DNA from: Scortum barcoo | Lineage: Eukaryota; Chordata; Actinopteri; Centrarchiformes; Terapontidae | Direction: 5' to 3' | DNA length: 64,000 nt | NCBI GenBank assembly: GCA_023238725.1 | Contig: CM041550.1 | Span: 4,845,044 to 4,909,043, forward strand | Shown: in pieces, positions 26,645 through 40,100 of the stretch | Layout of the letters: every line of letters starts with the position of its first letter | Position numbering within the stretch: position 1 is the first letter of the stretch | Notes under the pieces: model-generated | Seen by the model: only the letters and a program-made list of their open reading frames with translations | What the model was told of the DNA's origin: nothing | Databases searched by the model: none | Position numbers and translations under genes: made by a program

Positions 26645-29600
26645 GTATTATCCTTATAGGTGGTCGTTTTTACTTCTTTAAAACAGGCTAAAAACACATG
26701 CTGCACATTCTTGTCATGTTCTTTTTTCTTCCTGTGGACATGACTCATGATGTTTCAACAGAAAAAATACCTACAGGTCATATTAATAAATTAACAGATG
26801 TCTCTGTCTCTGCCTGTAGCAGATGGATTAAAAAAAAAAAGTCTGTGGGAGTGAATGTGATTGAACCCAAAGGTATTTCATTAAAAATTAACACCTGTAG
26901 GTTTTCAGTAATAATTAATTTCACATTTCTGGAGTGGTTTGATCGGCCTCCCCGGAGCCAGGATTGTATATCCTCCACATCGTATAATCGACAGCTGATA
27001 TCTAGATAAAGCTGTGTTGAAACACCACAGCAACAAACGCGCACTTTGAAATAAGATGCAGCTTTATTGGTGTCTGTTATGTGTTTGTGTGGTAACTGCG
27101 GCAAAAAATTGAAGGATCAAAACAGAAGAAGGCCACAGCACCCCTGCAGTGACTCTGATGTTTGTGAACGCACTTTATTTATCTGTATCAGACTATTAAA
27201 ATGAAGTTGTGTCATTTTGAAATGTGGGTTTGCATGCTGTTTTGTTTGTTTGTTCAATCAGAGCTGTATATAAAATGCTAATCATTCACTTTGTATGTCA
27301 TGTCTCACAATGACTCATGATTACTTCTAGTCATTACCTTTTTACGTGCATGGACACAGGTCAGGAGTTTCTTGTGTTGCAGTTATTTGTTAATGATGTC
27401 TTTGTGAAGTGTGAGGATCTATATGTCAGTTTGCTTACACAGCCTCTGTGTGTACTCAGGGTTTGAATGCATACCATACAGAAAACACGGGGTGAGGCCG
27501 ATTGTGTCATTCATTAAGGTGTGTACGTTCTCTCTCGTAGTGTCCAAACTACCAACGAGCGGAATATGTCAAAGGGCAGAGACTCTGGAGAGGAGCGGAA
27601 ACTTCCTGGAAAAGTTCAGGTGTGACCACTGATCATCTTCATGTGACCCTGGAAATGCACAGTAGAGCGTTATATTAACACTCAGGAGTTGGTGCTGAAG
27701 GAGACCATGACATACAATGATGGTGCAAACATTTATTTATCTTTGTAAATATGGTGTAATACTTTTGACATAGTTACAATAAACAGGTGAGACCTTTATC
27801 AAATCTCCTCAGTTCAGAAGAGTAATGCTGCTTGTCCAGATTTTTTTTTAGCTTTCCCTGCTCAAAGCCTTAAAGGATTATAGCACTAAAGAGTGTTGCT
27901 TTCACACACTCACAGGAAAGGTCAAGCTTTGCCACCTGAGGGTTCAGCCAAACGTAAGAGTATTTTTCAGACGACATTTGAGAATCTCCTGTCCTTTAAA
28001 TGCATTTGAAGATGCCCCACACACCTCCGGCAGTAAAACCGCTGATCACAAACAGTTCTTCCACAGTGATACATATATATATATATATATAAAATGTCAT
28101 CTATTTCATCACTTGTTACATTTCACAGAATTTATACTGAAACTGACTCTGACCTTCCATCGTATCCGGATAATTTTCAAGTAGCCAAGTATTCAATCCT
28201 CGAAAAGGTAAAGCTGCAATTTATTTTTAGCTTACTGACACTGTTATTGCAGTACTACGAGAATTACTGCTAATAACAGTAATTTCTCTCAAGGGAAACG
28301 GCAAGACATGGTGTGTGCTGGAGCTGCAGAGTGCCCAAGGAGAAGAAGGACGGCAGTACCGCGTGGTCAGGTACTGGAAGGACGACATCGGAGCCAAGGT
28401 AAGTGTGCACGTCAGCTCACAAGTGACTTTTTTTGTTTGTTAGCAATTTAACAATATGATCTTTTTTTGAGTTTGATGTTAAAAACACTAACTTAACTAA
28501 CAGCTACAAACAGTCCTCACACTGTATTTATCTCTGTACATGACTCACATCACTGTTTAGTTTTCACTCACTGCTCTTCATCTTTGTTTGTCTGTGTTTG
28601 TTGTCTTCATGTGTTGAGGTCTTTCTGTTCATTTTGTTGTTAATTGTTAAACCTTTCATCGATCTGTTCATAATATTTTCTCCCTTACATCTTAAAACAC
28701 TGATAAAACATCGACTGTGTGTTGTGTTAAACTGAAGTTAAAAGGTTTTTCAGTTGTGTTAACCCAACGTGGAAGTTTTTTTTCTCAGTTTATACTAAAA
28801 TGATTTAACTACAAGTAGTCAGAACTCTTTATTCTTATCAGTTTGGAAAATCGTTTGAGACAGTATTTATACTAGAAACTCATAATGAAATCATTAAGAG
28901 TCCAGATTTCTTGGATGAGTAAAGTGTTAGAAATACTTTTCACTGTTTGTGCCGACAGAAGGCGGCGGTGAGGGACAAGCTGCTCTTTCTGTCCACCTCG
29001 GAGGAAGCTCTGGAGGTTTACAAGAGCCTGAGAGAGACCCTGCTGACTTCGGGTCTGCAGCTGAGGCAGGACATGCCTGCACAGGCCGGGGACCTCGGCT
29101 CGGCCCCCCTCCAGCAGGTCCGACACACTCGCTGCTTATTACCAGTTTACACAATCTGCTGACAGCCTTTTCCAAAGAAGGAAAAATAAACCTGCAGGCA
29201 GTTATGAGAAGGCTAACATACTATAACTGAGGTTCCTGATCAGCTGCAAGTTATTGGGCATTGTAGTTTTTAGCATAATTGCATAATTTATTCATATTTT
29301 CATACGTTAAACATGTTTTACATTCAAAAAGCTGTATTTGTTTCATATCTGAACATTCAATAGCATGTGGGGGATATTTATAGAGCAACATTTCTGACTA
29401 ATTTCTTCGTTTGTACATGTTTTTTTTTGTTTAAATTTACACTATTAATACATTTCATGTTCTGACTTGATGCAGTTATTCGTGACACACATCAGTGGTG
29501 TCTTAATTAGGGGGATTTTGAGCCGGACTTGTATTAATACGCTATCTGAAGCCTGCTGCCGGATCGAATGAGATGAGATTTTCACGAGTCTCGTTTGTCT

Positions 29601-32600
29601 GACAGCTGCTGTTGGAGGAGAAGCTGAACACGGGAAGTTTATCACAGGAAGTGGGCGTATTTGTGGAGCTGCTGTGGACCGAAGCTCTTGGCTGCCTTAA
29701 CAACATTCTCAGAGTTCCCATCGACAAGCTCAGCCTCAATGATGTAAGCTTTTTTCTGTGGATCACTAAACTCTTGTCAAACTATTAAAAAACAACATCC
29801 GCCCATCACCTTGTTTTTTTTTTACCCTGAAGCTCATCACAATAACTCTTTCACTCCATGCCGCGTGTGTGTGTTTACAGGTGAGCAGGGTGGAGGGTTT
29901 GTTGCTTCAGGCTCAGAAGAAGTTGAGGGACGCCGATCCTGCTGAGGCGGCGTCTCTCCTGAATGAGGTTTACACCCTGTTGCCGCACAGAGAGCCCCCT
30001 TTATCTCCCACTGCCAAGGGCATCTCTCAGAAACTGGACCTCTGCCAGGTAACACACAGCATACACACCTGCACATGGACACAAGCACACACTGCGATAG
30101 ACACACATGTATATCTGTATCGTGTGTGTGTGTGTGAGAGAGAGAGAGAATTAAATTTTTTAAAGAAATATAAGTATATTGAAGAAAACAATAGTAGTAT
30201 GCAGTTTATACTATAATATATATATACAGTATACTACTGTCCTATACTATATGTATTTACTTTTTATCATGCCAAAGACCTGGCCAACCTCATATGGGAA
30301 AACTGACATTTTCCGGTGATACATGACCAGATAAAACAAAGGAGCCAAAAGAAAAAAATCTTCCACGTTATAAAATATTTCTGATTGAACTAACTGATTT
30401 CACATGAACTGTGCACTGAAAAAAACTGTGACATACCTCCAGTTTATCCTGATGAAGACCTTTTTTCTCCCTAGTATTTCTCCAAGTAACCAGCTAATGT
30501 CAATCTTTCATACATGTCTTTTTTGCATATTTACAAAATCTGTTTTTATCTTACTAAACAGGACTGTGGAGCATACAGATTGTATGTAGAACAGTGTGTC
30601 TGATAAACACTGATAAAGACTCTTAACACACTCAAAAGGCTGGCAGTTTAGATAAGATTACAATCGGATATTTTTACACACCCACATTGTCTGTGGTGAC
30701 TGTTGTTTTTTCTTTTCAGCCGAAGGCTTACATGCCTGAAAAAATGTTCTCTGACCTCTTGGGCCTCTAGAACAGTTTAATTATTCAACATTTGTTTTTG
30801 TATGGTAATTAAAACCTCTGTTGGAATCAAATTATATGACCTAATGTCTTATTTTGAATAATTATACTGGGTAGTACAATACAACAAAATATTGATGGAT
30901 GATAAATACCAAAAGGGATTGTTTGAGACCGCACATACACTGAAATACACGTCAGCACTTCACAAGCTTAAGTCAGCAACTGTCAACTGTGCGTGTCAAG
31001 GCTAACACAATAATTTCTTTGCGTCAAGTTAATCCGAGATGTTCTGAGCGTGAGTGAGATGACTCTGGGAAGCCCCGTGCCTTCATGTCTGGGGAAGTAT
31101 CGAGCTCTTAGGTGCAGCATCGAGGCCGTTGACCCCAGCAGCTCCGAGTTTCAGGCCGTGACTGCTCTGCTGCAGGACAGGTAGCCTCAGAAACTCTCGC
31201 ATGTCTGATGTTTGATATTCCATGCTTAACTTCCAGTGTATTCCTAGAAGTACAACATCTTTGGTGTGATAATCATCAGAAATGCCAGTGACTAGATAAC
31301 AACTGGAAAGAGTGAATAAAACATTAAGGTTCATTCAGGTGAGCTGAAACATAATATGTTTCTTCCAAATCTTGAGAGCTCCTTGATCCTTTTTCATCCA
31401 TTACATGTGGAATATAGTTATTGTCACTTTCAGCCAAACACGACAAATTTAATCAAGTTAGATCTGTGGCACGGCTTCTAATAAAGAGCCAAATAAAGAG
31501 TGAGAAATTGCAGGCACATAAAAGACTTGAACCTTAATCAGCCTTTCTTCTCCTCAAGACAGAAAATACAAAGAGTTCATTGTTCACCAAAGGCTCAGTA
31601 TGAAGCAACAGGGACCTGCTGTTCAAATGAACTAGAATAAAGAGATATTGTTGTAAATAGCAGTGAGTAGTAATGGAGGTAAAAGCACTACAAGTGTCTT
31701 AAGTGCTACACAACAGCCCAGAATACAATATGTCTGTGTTTTTTAAACCTCAGTGTCTATCCACACACCTATACATATATTTTTTCATTCTCACTGCCTG
31801 TGTCGCTCTCTGTGCTTTAGCAGCAAGACGCAGATCAAACAGGTTCTGCGTGTCAGCAGAGGTGTGGAGCTCCAGACGTTCAAGAGCGAGCTTGGGAACA
31901 TTAAGCCCCTCCTCCATTCCTCCAGCCCCAGCAACTTTGTCGGCCTCCTGTCTCGGTACGATCTCACACACACACACACACAGCGCTTTTGTAACTCACT
32001 TCTTTAACATCAAAAGCCAGACCGACCGAAGTTTTTTTTTATTTATAGTTTTATTTAGACTGTGAAAACATACAAACATAAAAACATAAATCAGTGGAGT
32101 TCATGGTAATAATGGTTACGCATGTAATTTCTGAACAATTATGAAATCATACATGGACTTTTATTTTGTAACTTAATATTTCCGCTCTCTCTTTAGCGGC
32201 CTGCTCCTGCCCCGTGTTGGAGTGGAGCTTCATGGGATCGAGAGAACAGATGTTGGTAATCTGGGCAGTGGAATCTACTTTAGTGATGCCTTAAGGTCAG
32301 TAAAAAATCTGAAACTAACGAAGTTTGCTCCAATAAAGTTGTCAGTTCGAGATGTAACACCATCCTCTATATGTATCGCCTCAAAACATGAAAAAACAAA
32401 GTAAGCCCAAAACAATTTCAAAAGCACATCCATGAAAATTCATTTTAAGAAAATACAATATTGCTTTTGTGAGCCCACGGTGCTCAGGAAAATCATTTGG
32501 GAGCAACACAGTTATCTTTATAATGCACGTCTTCTTCTCTCCGTCCACAGCACCAGTTTGAAATACGCCAAGCCGAGCGTGACGGACGGCTCTCGGCTTC

Positions 32601-35600
32601 TTTTGGTGTGTGATGTGGCTTTGGGGCTCTGCAAGGACGTCCACAAGAAAGACTTCAGCCTGACCCAGGCTCCTGAGGGACACCACAGCGTGCACGGGGT
32701 CCGCCACACACCAAACGCTCACTCTGAATTTGAGGTAGGTTTGTATGTGAATGTAGATAGAAAATTAAATAGATGAATAAATGAATATAAATATGAATAA
32801 ATCAGTTGTTTGTCATGACACTGTGAACTGATCAGCCTGATTTAGATTTTCAGTTCTGATTTGGTCATCTCCCTGTTTTCTTAAGAGTTTTAACTTCACT
32901 AAAAAAATGATTAAAAGCATCTTATTCTTAAAGGTTGTATTGTAGTTGAAAACAAATTTTATAATGACTGAAATGAAGTTTGAATATTAGTTGTCATAAT
33001 TACTAATTGCCTTTTGAAAAATGTGTCGTGTTTATGTATCCTCTGAAGGGGCTACCCTGAAATACTGTCACACTTTCCACATGAAGTTAATCTGTCAAGC
33101 TCGATTTGACATCGCTCAGCCCAAACACCTCTTTTCATCTGTGTGTGTAATTGTATTTATGCTGCAGGACGACGAGTACGTGGTGTACAGTCCCGATCAG
33201 GTGAAGCTGAAGTACGTGGTTCAGTTCAGCGTCGAAGGAAACAAACAGATAGAGTTCAGACCCGCCATCGACACCTCAGCTGAGCTGTGTCCGCCCTCCG
33301 CTGACCAAGGTGAACACAGAAATACGTCAAAGCTCTCAGGAGGGTTGGCAGTTTAAATATCACTAAATTGTGGTGTTGTTAGACACCATATTGTTTTTTG
33401 CAATTGTCATGTTTTCTTTTCAGTTGAGGGATTACATGATTGGGAACACAAAAAGATCATAGACTTCTTCGGCTCCAAAATCCATTTTGAAACCACTTTG
33501 ATAAATTTAAAATGTTGTTACCGAAATACCATCAAAGTACAATTTTCCGGTCCATTCAGCTGAAGTGTGTAGTGTTTTACTTCAATTCACAGAAAAGTTA
33601 AAAAAGGCAGAGTTGTATTTTTTGAGTTTAGTGTCCTGTGTTGTGTTTGTATTAGTACTGTTTCAGAAGCTTTCATGCCCACATGAGCGAAAACTGTGAT
33701 GAGGAAAGAGGACACAGGCATTGAGAGGATCCATTTTTGGCCTTCTATGGCTTCTATTTAAACATATCTACATCATTATTGTCCTTTTTTTAAAGCCTAG
33801 ATGTGTCAAACCTGCTGCTGAGACCCTGAAAATTCCTCTCACTAACCACATCAAAACATTTTTATTCATCACATCTGCATACAGACGCAACCAAACTAAA
33901 ACTTCCTCCTGATGTCGTAAAGGATGTGGAATAAGAATAGATAAACTTTATAGTAGTATATAGTATAGTATTATATAATAGTATATAATATTTCAATAGA
34001 TTAACTCTACATAGCATCTACTATACAGTATGAAAATTAAACAATAATATAAAATAATACATGTGTACATAAATAGTAAGACTACTACTAAGAGATGTCC
34101 TCCTGTATCGTTGTGATTGCAATCTGTGTGTGTGTAGAGCTGTGTTTGGAGGATGACGCAGTTGAAGACATTAAAAACCCTCTGGACAATGTGAAGGCCG
34201 GACTGTTGGACAGCTCTGGTGAGCAGCTCCCTCTGCAGGGCGTCCACGTGAAGTGCAAACTGATGGATCTGCTCTCTCAGGTGAATAAAACAAACAAAAA
34301 AAAAAGCTCATTCACTTTTTAAAATTTTTTTTTTATTCAAACTCCTAAAATAGATCAGACTCCTGGGTGTAATCATTTCACAGACTGTTGAGTTTACTGC
34401 CTCATATCTCAAATAAATATCTCTCCTCTTACAGGTCATTATTTTCCAAAAATACACCAATCTGAGCGCTGTTCCCATTGAGGCAAAGTACGTGTTCCCT
34501 TTGGATGATTCTGCAGCAGTGTGTGGATTTGAGGCTTTCATCAACGGGAAACATGTTGTGGGACAGGTAACTTTTTTCATATCCAGCTACTTTTTTCTTT
34601 ATCATCCAATATCTTTTGGCTGCATTATAAGATTTCTTTATTATTTATATTTAATATTTCCAGCAGTTTTCTGAGCTTAATAAACACAGTAAATGCTAAA
34701 TAAATTTAGAAGAGAATGAAAAAGTTGATATATTTTAATGAAAGCCAGATTAAAAAGTTGGAATTTGGAGTTCGACATTATGGATTGGTTGAAAAAAACA
34801 GCTCTTTTTGTTTGTTCTCAGGTGAAGGAGAAAGAGACTGCTCGTAAGGAGTACAAGCAGGCTATTGAGAGAGGCCATGGAGCCTACCTCATGGACCAGG
34901 ACGCCCCCGTACGTCCACCCTCTGCACTCACACAGATCGTTAGGCTGTGATCCTGAAATATTAGACCGATCAATCAGTATAATTTCTATATTTTATCCCT
35001 TTCATTTATGTCATTAAATCATTATTGTGTAGAAATGTGTAGAGTTGTGACATGTAAGTGTGAGCTTTAGTTACTTGAACTGTGTTTCAGAGGAAAAATA
35101 TTTTATCCACCATTTTGGCAGACAGCTGTAAATAAAATAAAAATCCTAAGAGTCTCAATTTTGGCCTGAATTCAAGCAAAGTTCACCTTTAAATTACAAG
35201 TGACCTGATCTAAGCAGCAGATTATAAACTTTTTCAGTTTTATGTTGCTATGCTTCTACTCTTTCCTTAAAGAATCACATATTTTCTGATGCAGTTATTA
35301 ATATTTTGGACTGATGGTATAAGCAGGAGTTTCTTACCAATGCAGGCCATAGAAAAGCTCAGACTGTGGCTCATCTCAAGAAACATGAATGAATTATTTC
35401 TGGACATTGTTTGTACACCTCTGCAACTTCATTTCTACACTGTTTGTGATGTTTTTTTGTGCTCACTGCAGGACGTGTTCACCATCAGTGTGGGCAACCT
35501 GCCGCCCGGTGCGACCGTCCTCATTAAAGTCACCTTCGTGTCTGAGCTCATCGTCAGGGACGGGAGCATTTTCTTCTCCCTGCCTGGGAGTGTGGCTCCG

Positions 35601-37101
35601 TGGCAGGAAAGTGCAGCACTCAACCAGACCACACAAGTAAGGAGAGCCTGGACAGGAGAGAAAAATAAACCAGCCCCTCCTCAAAGTATCATATGTTATT
35701 CTGAAGGCTGTCAATAGAATGAAACATGAAGCAGAATAGGATTTTAGTGAGAAAACAATCAGAGGACAAAGTCTACTTTTGCACATTTCTTCTCCTAAAT
35801 TAGCTTTTGGTGGATGTTTTACATGTGTTTTCTATTTAAAAAGCAATAAATCATATCAAACACATCGGGATTTTTTCTGGAGAAGCAATTCTTAGTTTCC
35901 CTTCATCAAGTTGTCCTACTTTTGCATAAAGCACTCATCACAAGAGAAATGATAAATTGAGGCCAAGTGTTGCTGTTTTGTTCTTTTATGGTTTTATTTT
36001 GCCACATTTAGCTGGCGTCTCTCCGTCTTGGCGAGTGCTTGATTGTGCCCACCTGCTCGATTTTTGTCTTGAGTTTAGAGGACAGACAAGGTTATTGGAT
36101 CTCAGGCTCAGCCTTGAATATAAAATGACGTCTCGTCTGCCTTTTTGTTTGCTTTCTATTGATGAACAGGTCACTGTGGAGAAGGTGTGTGTGAGTGACG
36201 AGACAGCGAGTACAAGGTGAGCTACAGCAGAGTGTATTATGTGTTTTGACTATTTTAATTTAATAAATATTATAAAATTCTTGTTTTATGGAATCTTTAG
36301 TGCTGAATGTTTTTTAGTTGATCCACAAATAATTAATCAATGACAATTTTCTTACTCACTTAATTATTTATCGTTTATCAAGTAAATCTTTTGGATAGAA
36401 AAGAGTGTTTTCCTTCTATTATTTGTCCTTCCACATTTTGTTTTTATGGCTTTAAATGTGTGCAGGCTGCATTCAATGTGTTGTTTCTTTCCCTCAGAGA
36501 GTTCACCCTCGATATGTCGATTGAGATGCCCTATGAGATCTCCAGCCTGGAGTGCATCACCCACAAAGTCAAGATTAAGGTCATTTGGGGTGTTTTATCA
36601 TTTTATCATTTATATTTTGATTACACAAATTATTGTATCTAAAAGCCAACAAACTTTATATGTAGACAATGTAGACAAAACTACCAAAATATGCTGAATT
36701 GCTGAGTTTTTTGCAAATCTTGCGTACTCTAAAATAAATTATATTTGTATTAAAGGTTTATTTAACTTTGCTGTTTGGATGACTGAATACATTTAGAACG
36801 AATACATTTAGCAAATTTTATATAATTAACATTCATCTTATAAATATTGAGTAAATTTTGTTTTTCATGTCAAAATACAAAAGATCTCCTTGTTACAGTT
36901 CTAATGTTTCATCAGTTGATTTATTATGTTATGTTTTATTATTATTATTATTAATTTATTTTTGTCCGCAGCTTAGACGAATTTGTTTGAGTTACGGCAT
37001 CTTATGCAGATTTGTCATTACGTCATCAAAACCACACTTGGCAGTTTAAGCTCTTTCAAATATGATCAATACTTGCAAACCTTCATGTTTATATTTTTTC
37101 T

Positions 37102-37138
<37 letters not shown>

Positions 37139-40100
37139 TCCCACAGAGGACAGACTGTAAGGCGGTGGTGAGCGTGCTGCCAGGAGAGGTGATGGGTGCA
37201 GAAGGTTTCCAGCTGTCAGTCACTCTGTCTGAGGTCCACCTGCCCAGGATGTGGGTGGAGAAACACCCCGACAAGGACAGCCAGGTCTGTCTGTCCGTCT
37301 GCCGTCCTCTCTTTCTCCTACTCTGTGTTAACTTGGTTTTTTAACCACGTCTCGTCCTCGTCCAGGCCTGCATGTTGGTTTTCTATCCAGACTTTGACGT
37401 CGACTCCGGTTCAGCTCACGATGAAGTCGTCCTGTTGCTGGACACGTCTGAGTCCATGAAGGGAGAGTCCCTCCACACGGCCCGGAGAATCGCCCTGCAA
37501 GTCCTCAAAAAACTCGACAGCAACCTCAGAGTGAATGTCATTTTCTTCGGCACAGGTTAGTTTTATCCTTTTAAAGTTTTGTGTGATTGAAACCCAAAAA
37601 AGAAGTACAAGTTGGATAGGTTAAACAAAGTAAAACTTTTTTTTACCAATAAGAAGGAAGCTAAAAATGAGTCGACAGATGTTGTAAAATAAAAACAACT
37701 GAAGAAAATCCTCATTGCATTGTGGCGTGAATACTTTGCAAAAGTAACAAAAAATGACAACAGTAGTCAGTCATTTTTCTGACTTCTGACTTTTACTGTG
37801 TCTTTGTCTGTCAGATCACACAGAAACCTTCCTGACAGCACAGCCGCTTGTTGAAGCTCGTCATGAAGTCGAGAGTTTCATCAAGGTGAGTTTTGAGCGG
37901 CAGATCCTTTCACTCTGGAGTTCAACCTTGAAGCCGTTGTTATAAAAAAGTAGGGTTGCAGCAGAGCTCTGACGTGAGGGAAGTAAAGAATTGATTTTAC
38001 AAATTAGAGGGCTGCACACGCTTTTCCATTGATTAATTGATCCATTGATTAATCAGTAAAGTTAGTACTGAAGTTCACCTGCATCACAAGAAGTACCATC
38101 GTAAACTATGAAATGTATCAGAGCTCTGTTAACCAAGTCATTGATCAGCTACACTTTAATGAACTCATTACTGCATTAATACTGTAGTGTAATCATATTT
38201 TGCTTACTCACTGCATAACCAGAAGCGCACAGTACTTTTTATGTGTGGTAAACAAAATGATTTTTCATTGCTTTAAATGGCCTCAACATGAGTTTGCAGC
38301 CATAAAAGGAACTTCATCCTGTGATATATAAATTTACTAAATGTTACTGGTTTTTTTTACGATATATTTTGACAGCACATTTCCTCACCATAAAATGGTG
38401 AAACAAAGTGTTCACAACTAGTGTGTGTGTGTGTGGACAGTTCATCCAAAAGCTAGGTTGTTAAAAATCAGTTTTCATCATTTGATTTTAGTTTATTAAT
38501 CACTGAGGAGAGGTAAAGGTAGCTCTCACGGTTTCAATGTTTATGATACAATAACTACAAAAGAGATAAAAGGCAAATACAAAAAAGTTCTCATTCAACC
38601 TTTGGAAAAGTTTTCTGAATTATTGTGTTAATATATTTGATGAAGCTTCCAGCAGACTTCTGCAAGTCGGAGGTTGACGTAAACAACCTTTCCATTTTTT
38701 TTTAATCAGGGCTCCTCTCCTGTAGGCGGCAGCACTGAGCTGTGGCGGCCCCTGCGAGCTCTCAGCCTGCTGCCTCCGTCCCGCGGCGTCAGGAACCTGC
38801 TGCTGCTGTCGGACGGCCACATCCAGAACGCAGAGCTCACCCTGAAGCTGCTCAAAGAAAACGCTCAGCACAGCCGCGTCTTCACCTGCGGCCTCAGGTC
38901 TGAACGGATTCAGGGGCTGTAGGTCCCAAAAGGAGTCTGGGGGTGTCAAAAAAAAACAACAGAGCCCCAAATCACAAAAAATTTCTTTTAGATTAAAACA
39001 CGTTTGTTTTAACGTTCTTCATATACCGCACAGTAGTAGCTACCACGCTCTGCACGTTTTAACTGTGTGTGTGTTTCTTGTGTCTTTATCGCCTCAGCCC
39101 GACAGCCAATCGGCACATGCTGAGAGCCCTGGCCCAGGCGGGGGGTGGAGCCTTCGAATTCTTCGACACAAAAACCAAACACAACTGGGCAGAGAAGGTG
39201 AGACTGACTTTTGAACACTCATCAGTCACAGATAATCATGCAGTTCAGTCAGATTTTATGCTTCTGCTCTTAATTGAACTGTTTTTAGGGTTTAAATACA
39301 TATGTTTCTTAATGCATTGTGACTATTTTACCTTCATATCCACTTTTGTTTGTCTCCTTATTTGCCATAACTTTTGTCTTTCTGCAAATATGAGAGTATA
39401 TTCATATTATCACACTGCACAGATGCAGCTTCACCTTGGAAGATATTTTGGTAAAGTTAATGCAGCGCGTCTCAATGAAGTTCCCAAAAGGATCTTTCCA
39501 ATCTGAATGAATTTCTAACGTCATAAAATGTGACATCAGATGGAATGAAATAACCTCTGATTGATCTGTTTGCCTCGTTTTGTCTGTTTCGGCTGCAGGT
39601 GGCGTGTCAGGTGAAGCGTATGACGTCTCCTGGCTGCAGCTCCGTGTCGGTGAAGTGGCAGCAGTTCAACCCAACAGCGCCCCCTCCTGTGCAAGCCCCC
39701 AAACAGCTCCATGCTCTGTTCAACGACTGTCACACTCTGGTTTACGGCTTCGTGCCTCACTGCACTCAGGTAATTAATTTACACATTCATTTTTACGTTT
39801 TTCTTGTGTTGCTTGCGGATATTTTTATATTTTTGGCAATTATTCTGAATTTTAGTCACAATGCAACTAACTTTTTTTTTTGCATTAATCCATTTATCTC
39901 TTTTTTTTATCAATTATTTTGTCTATAAGAATCCAGTAAAAAAAAATGCTAGGTGATGTCGGTTTTCTTGAATAAATAAAATTTTTACTTACATAAAACA
40001 GAGTAAAGCATCCTCATGTTAAGAAGCTGTAAACCTCCAAATATTTGGCGTTTTTTCCTCATAAATGAGTCAGATGCTTGTTATTTCACACAGGCCACTC

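Noticed and set aside
35289..35717. 142-codon open frame on the plus strand
   Set aside because: It is PARP4 exon 18 read through its flanking introns, not a separate gene.
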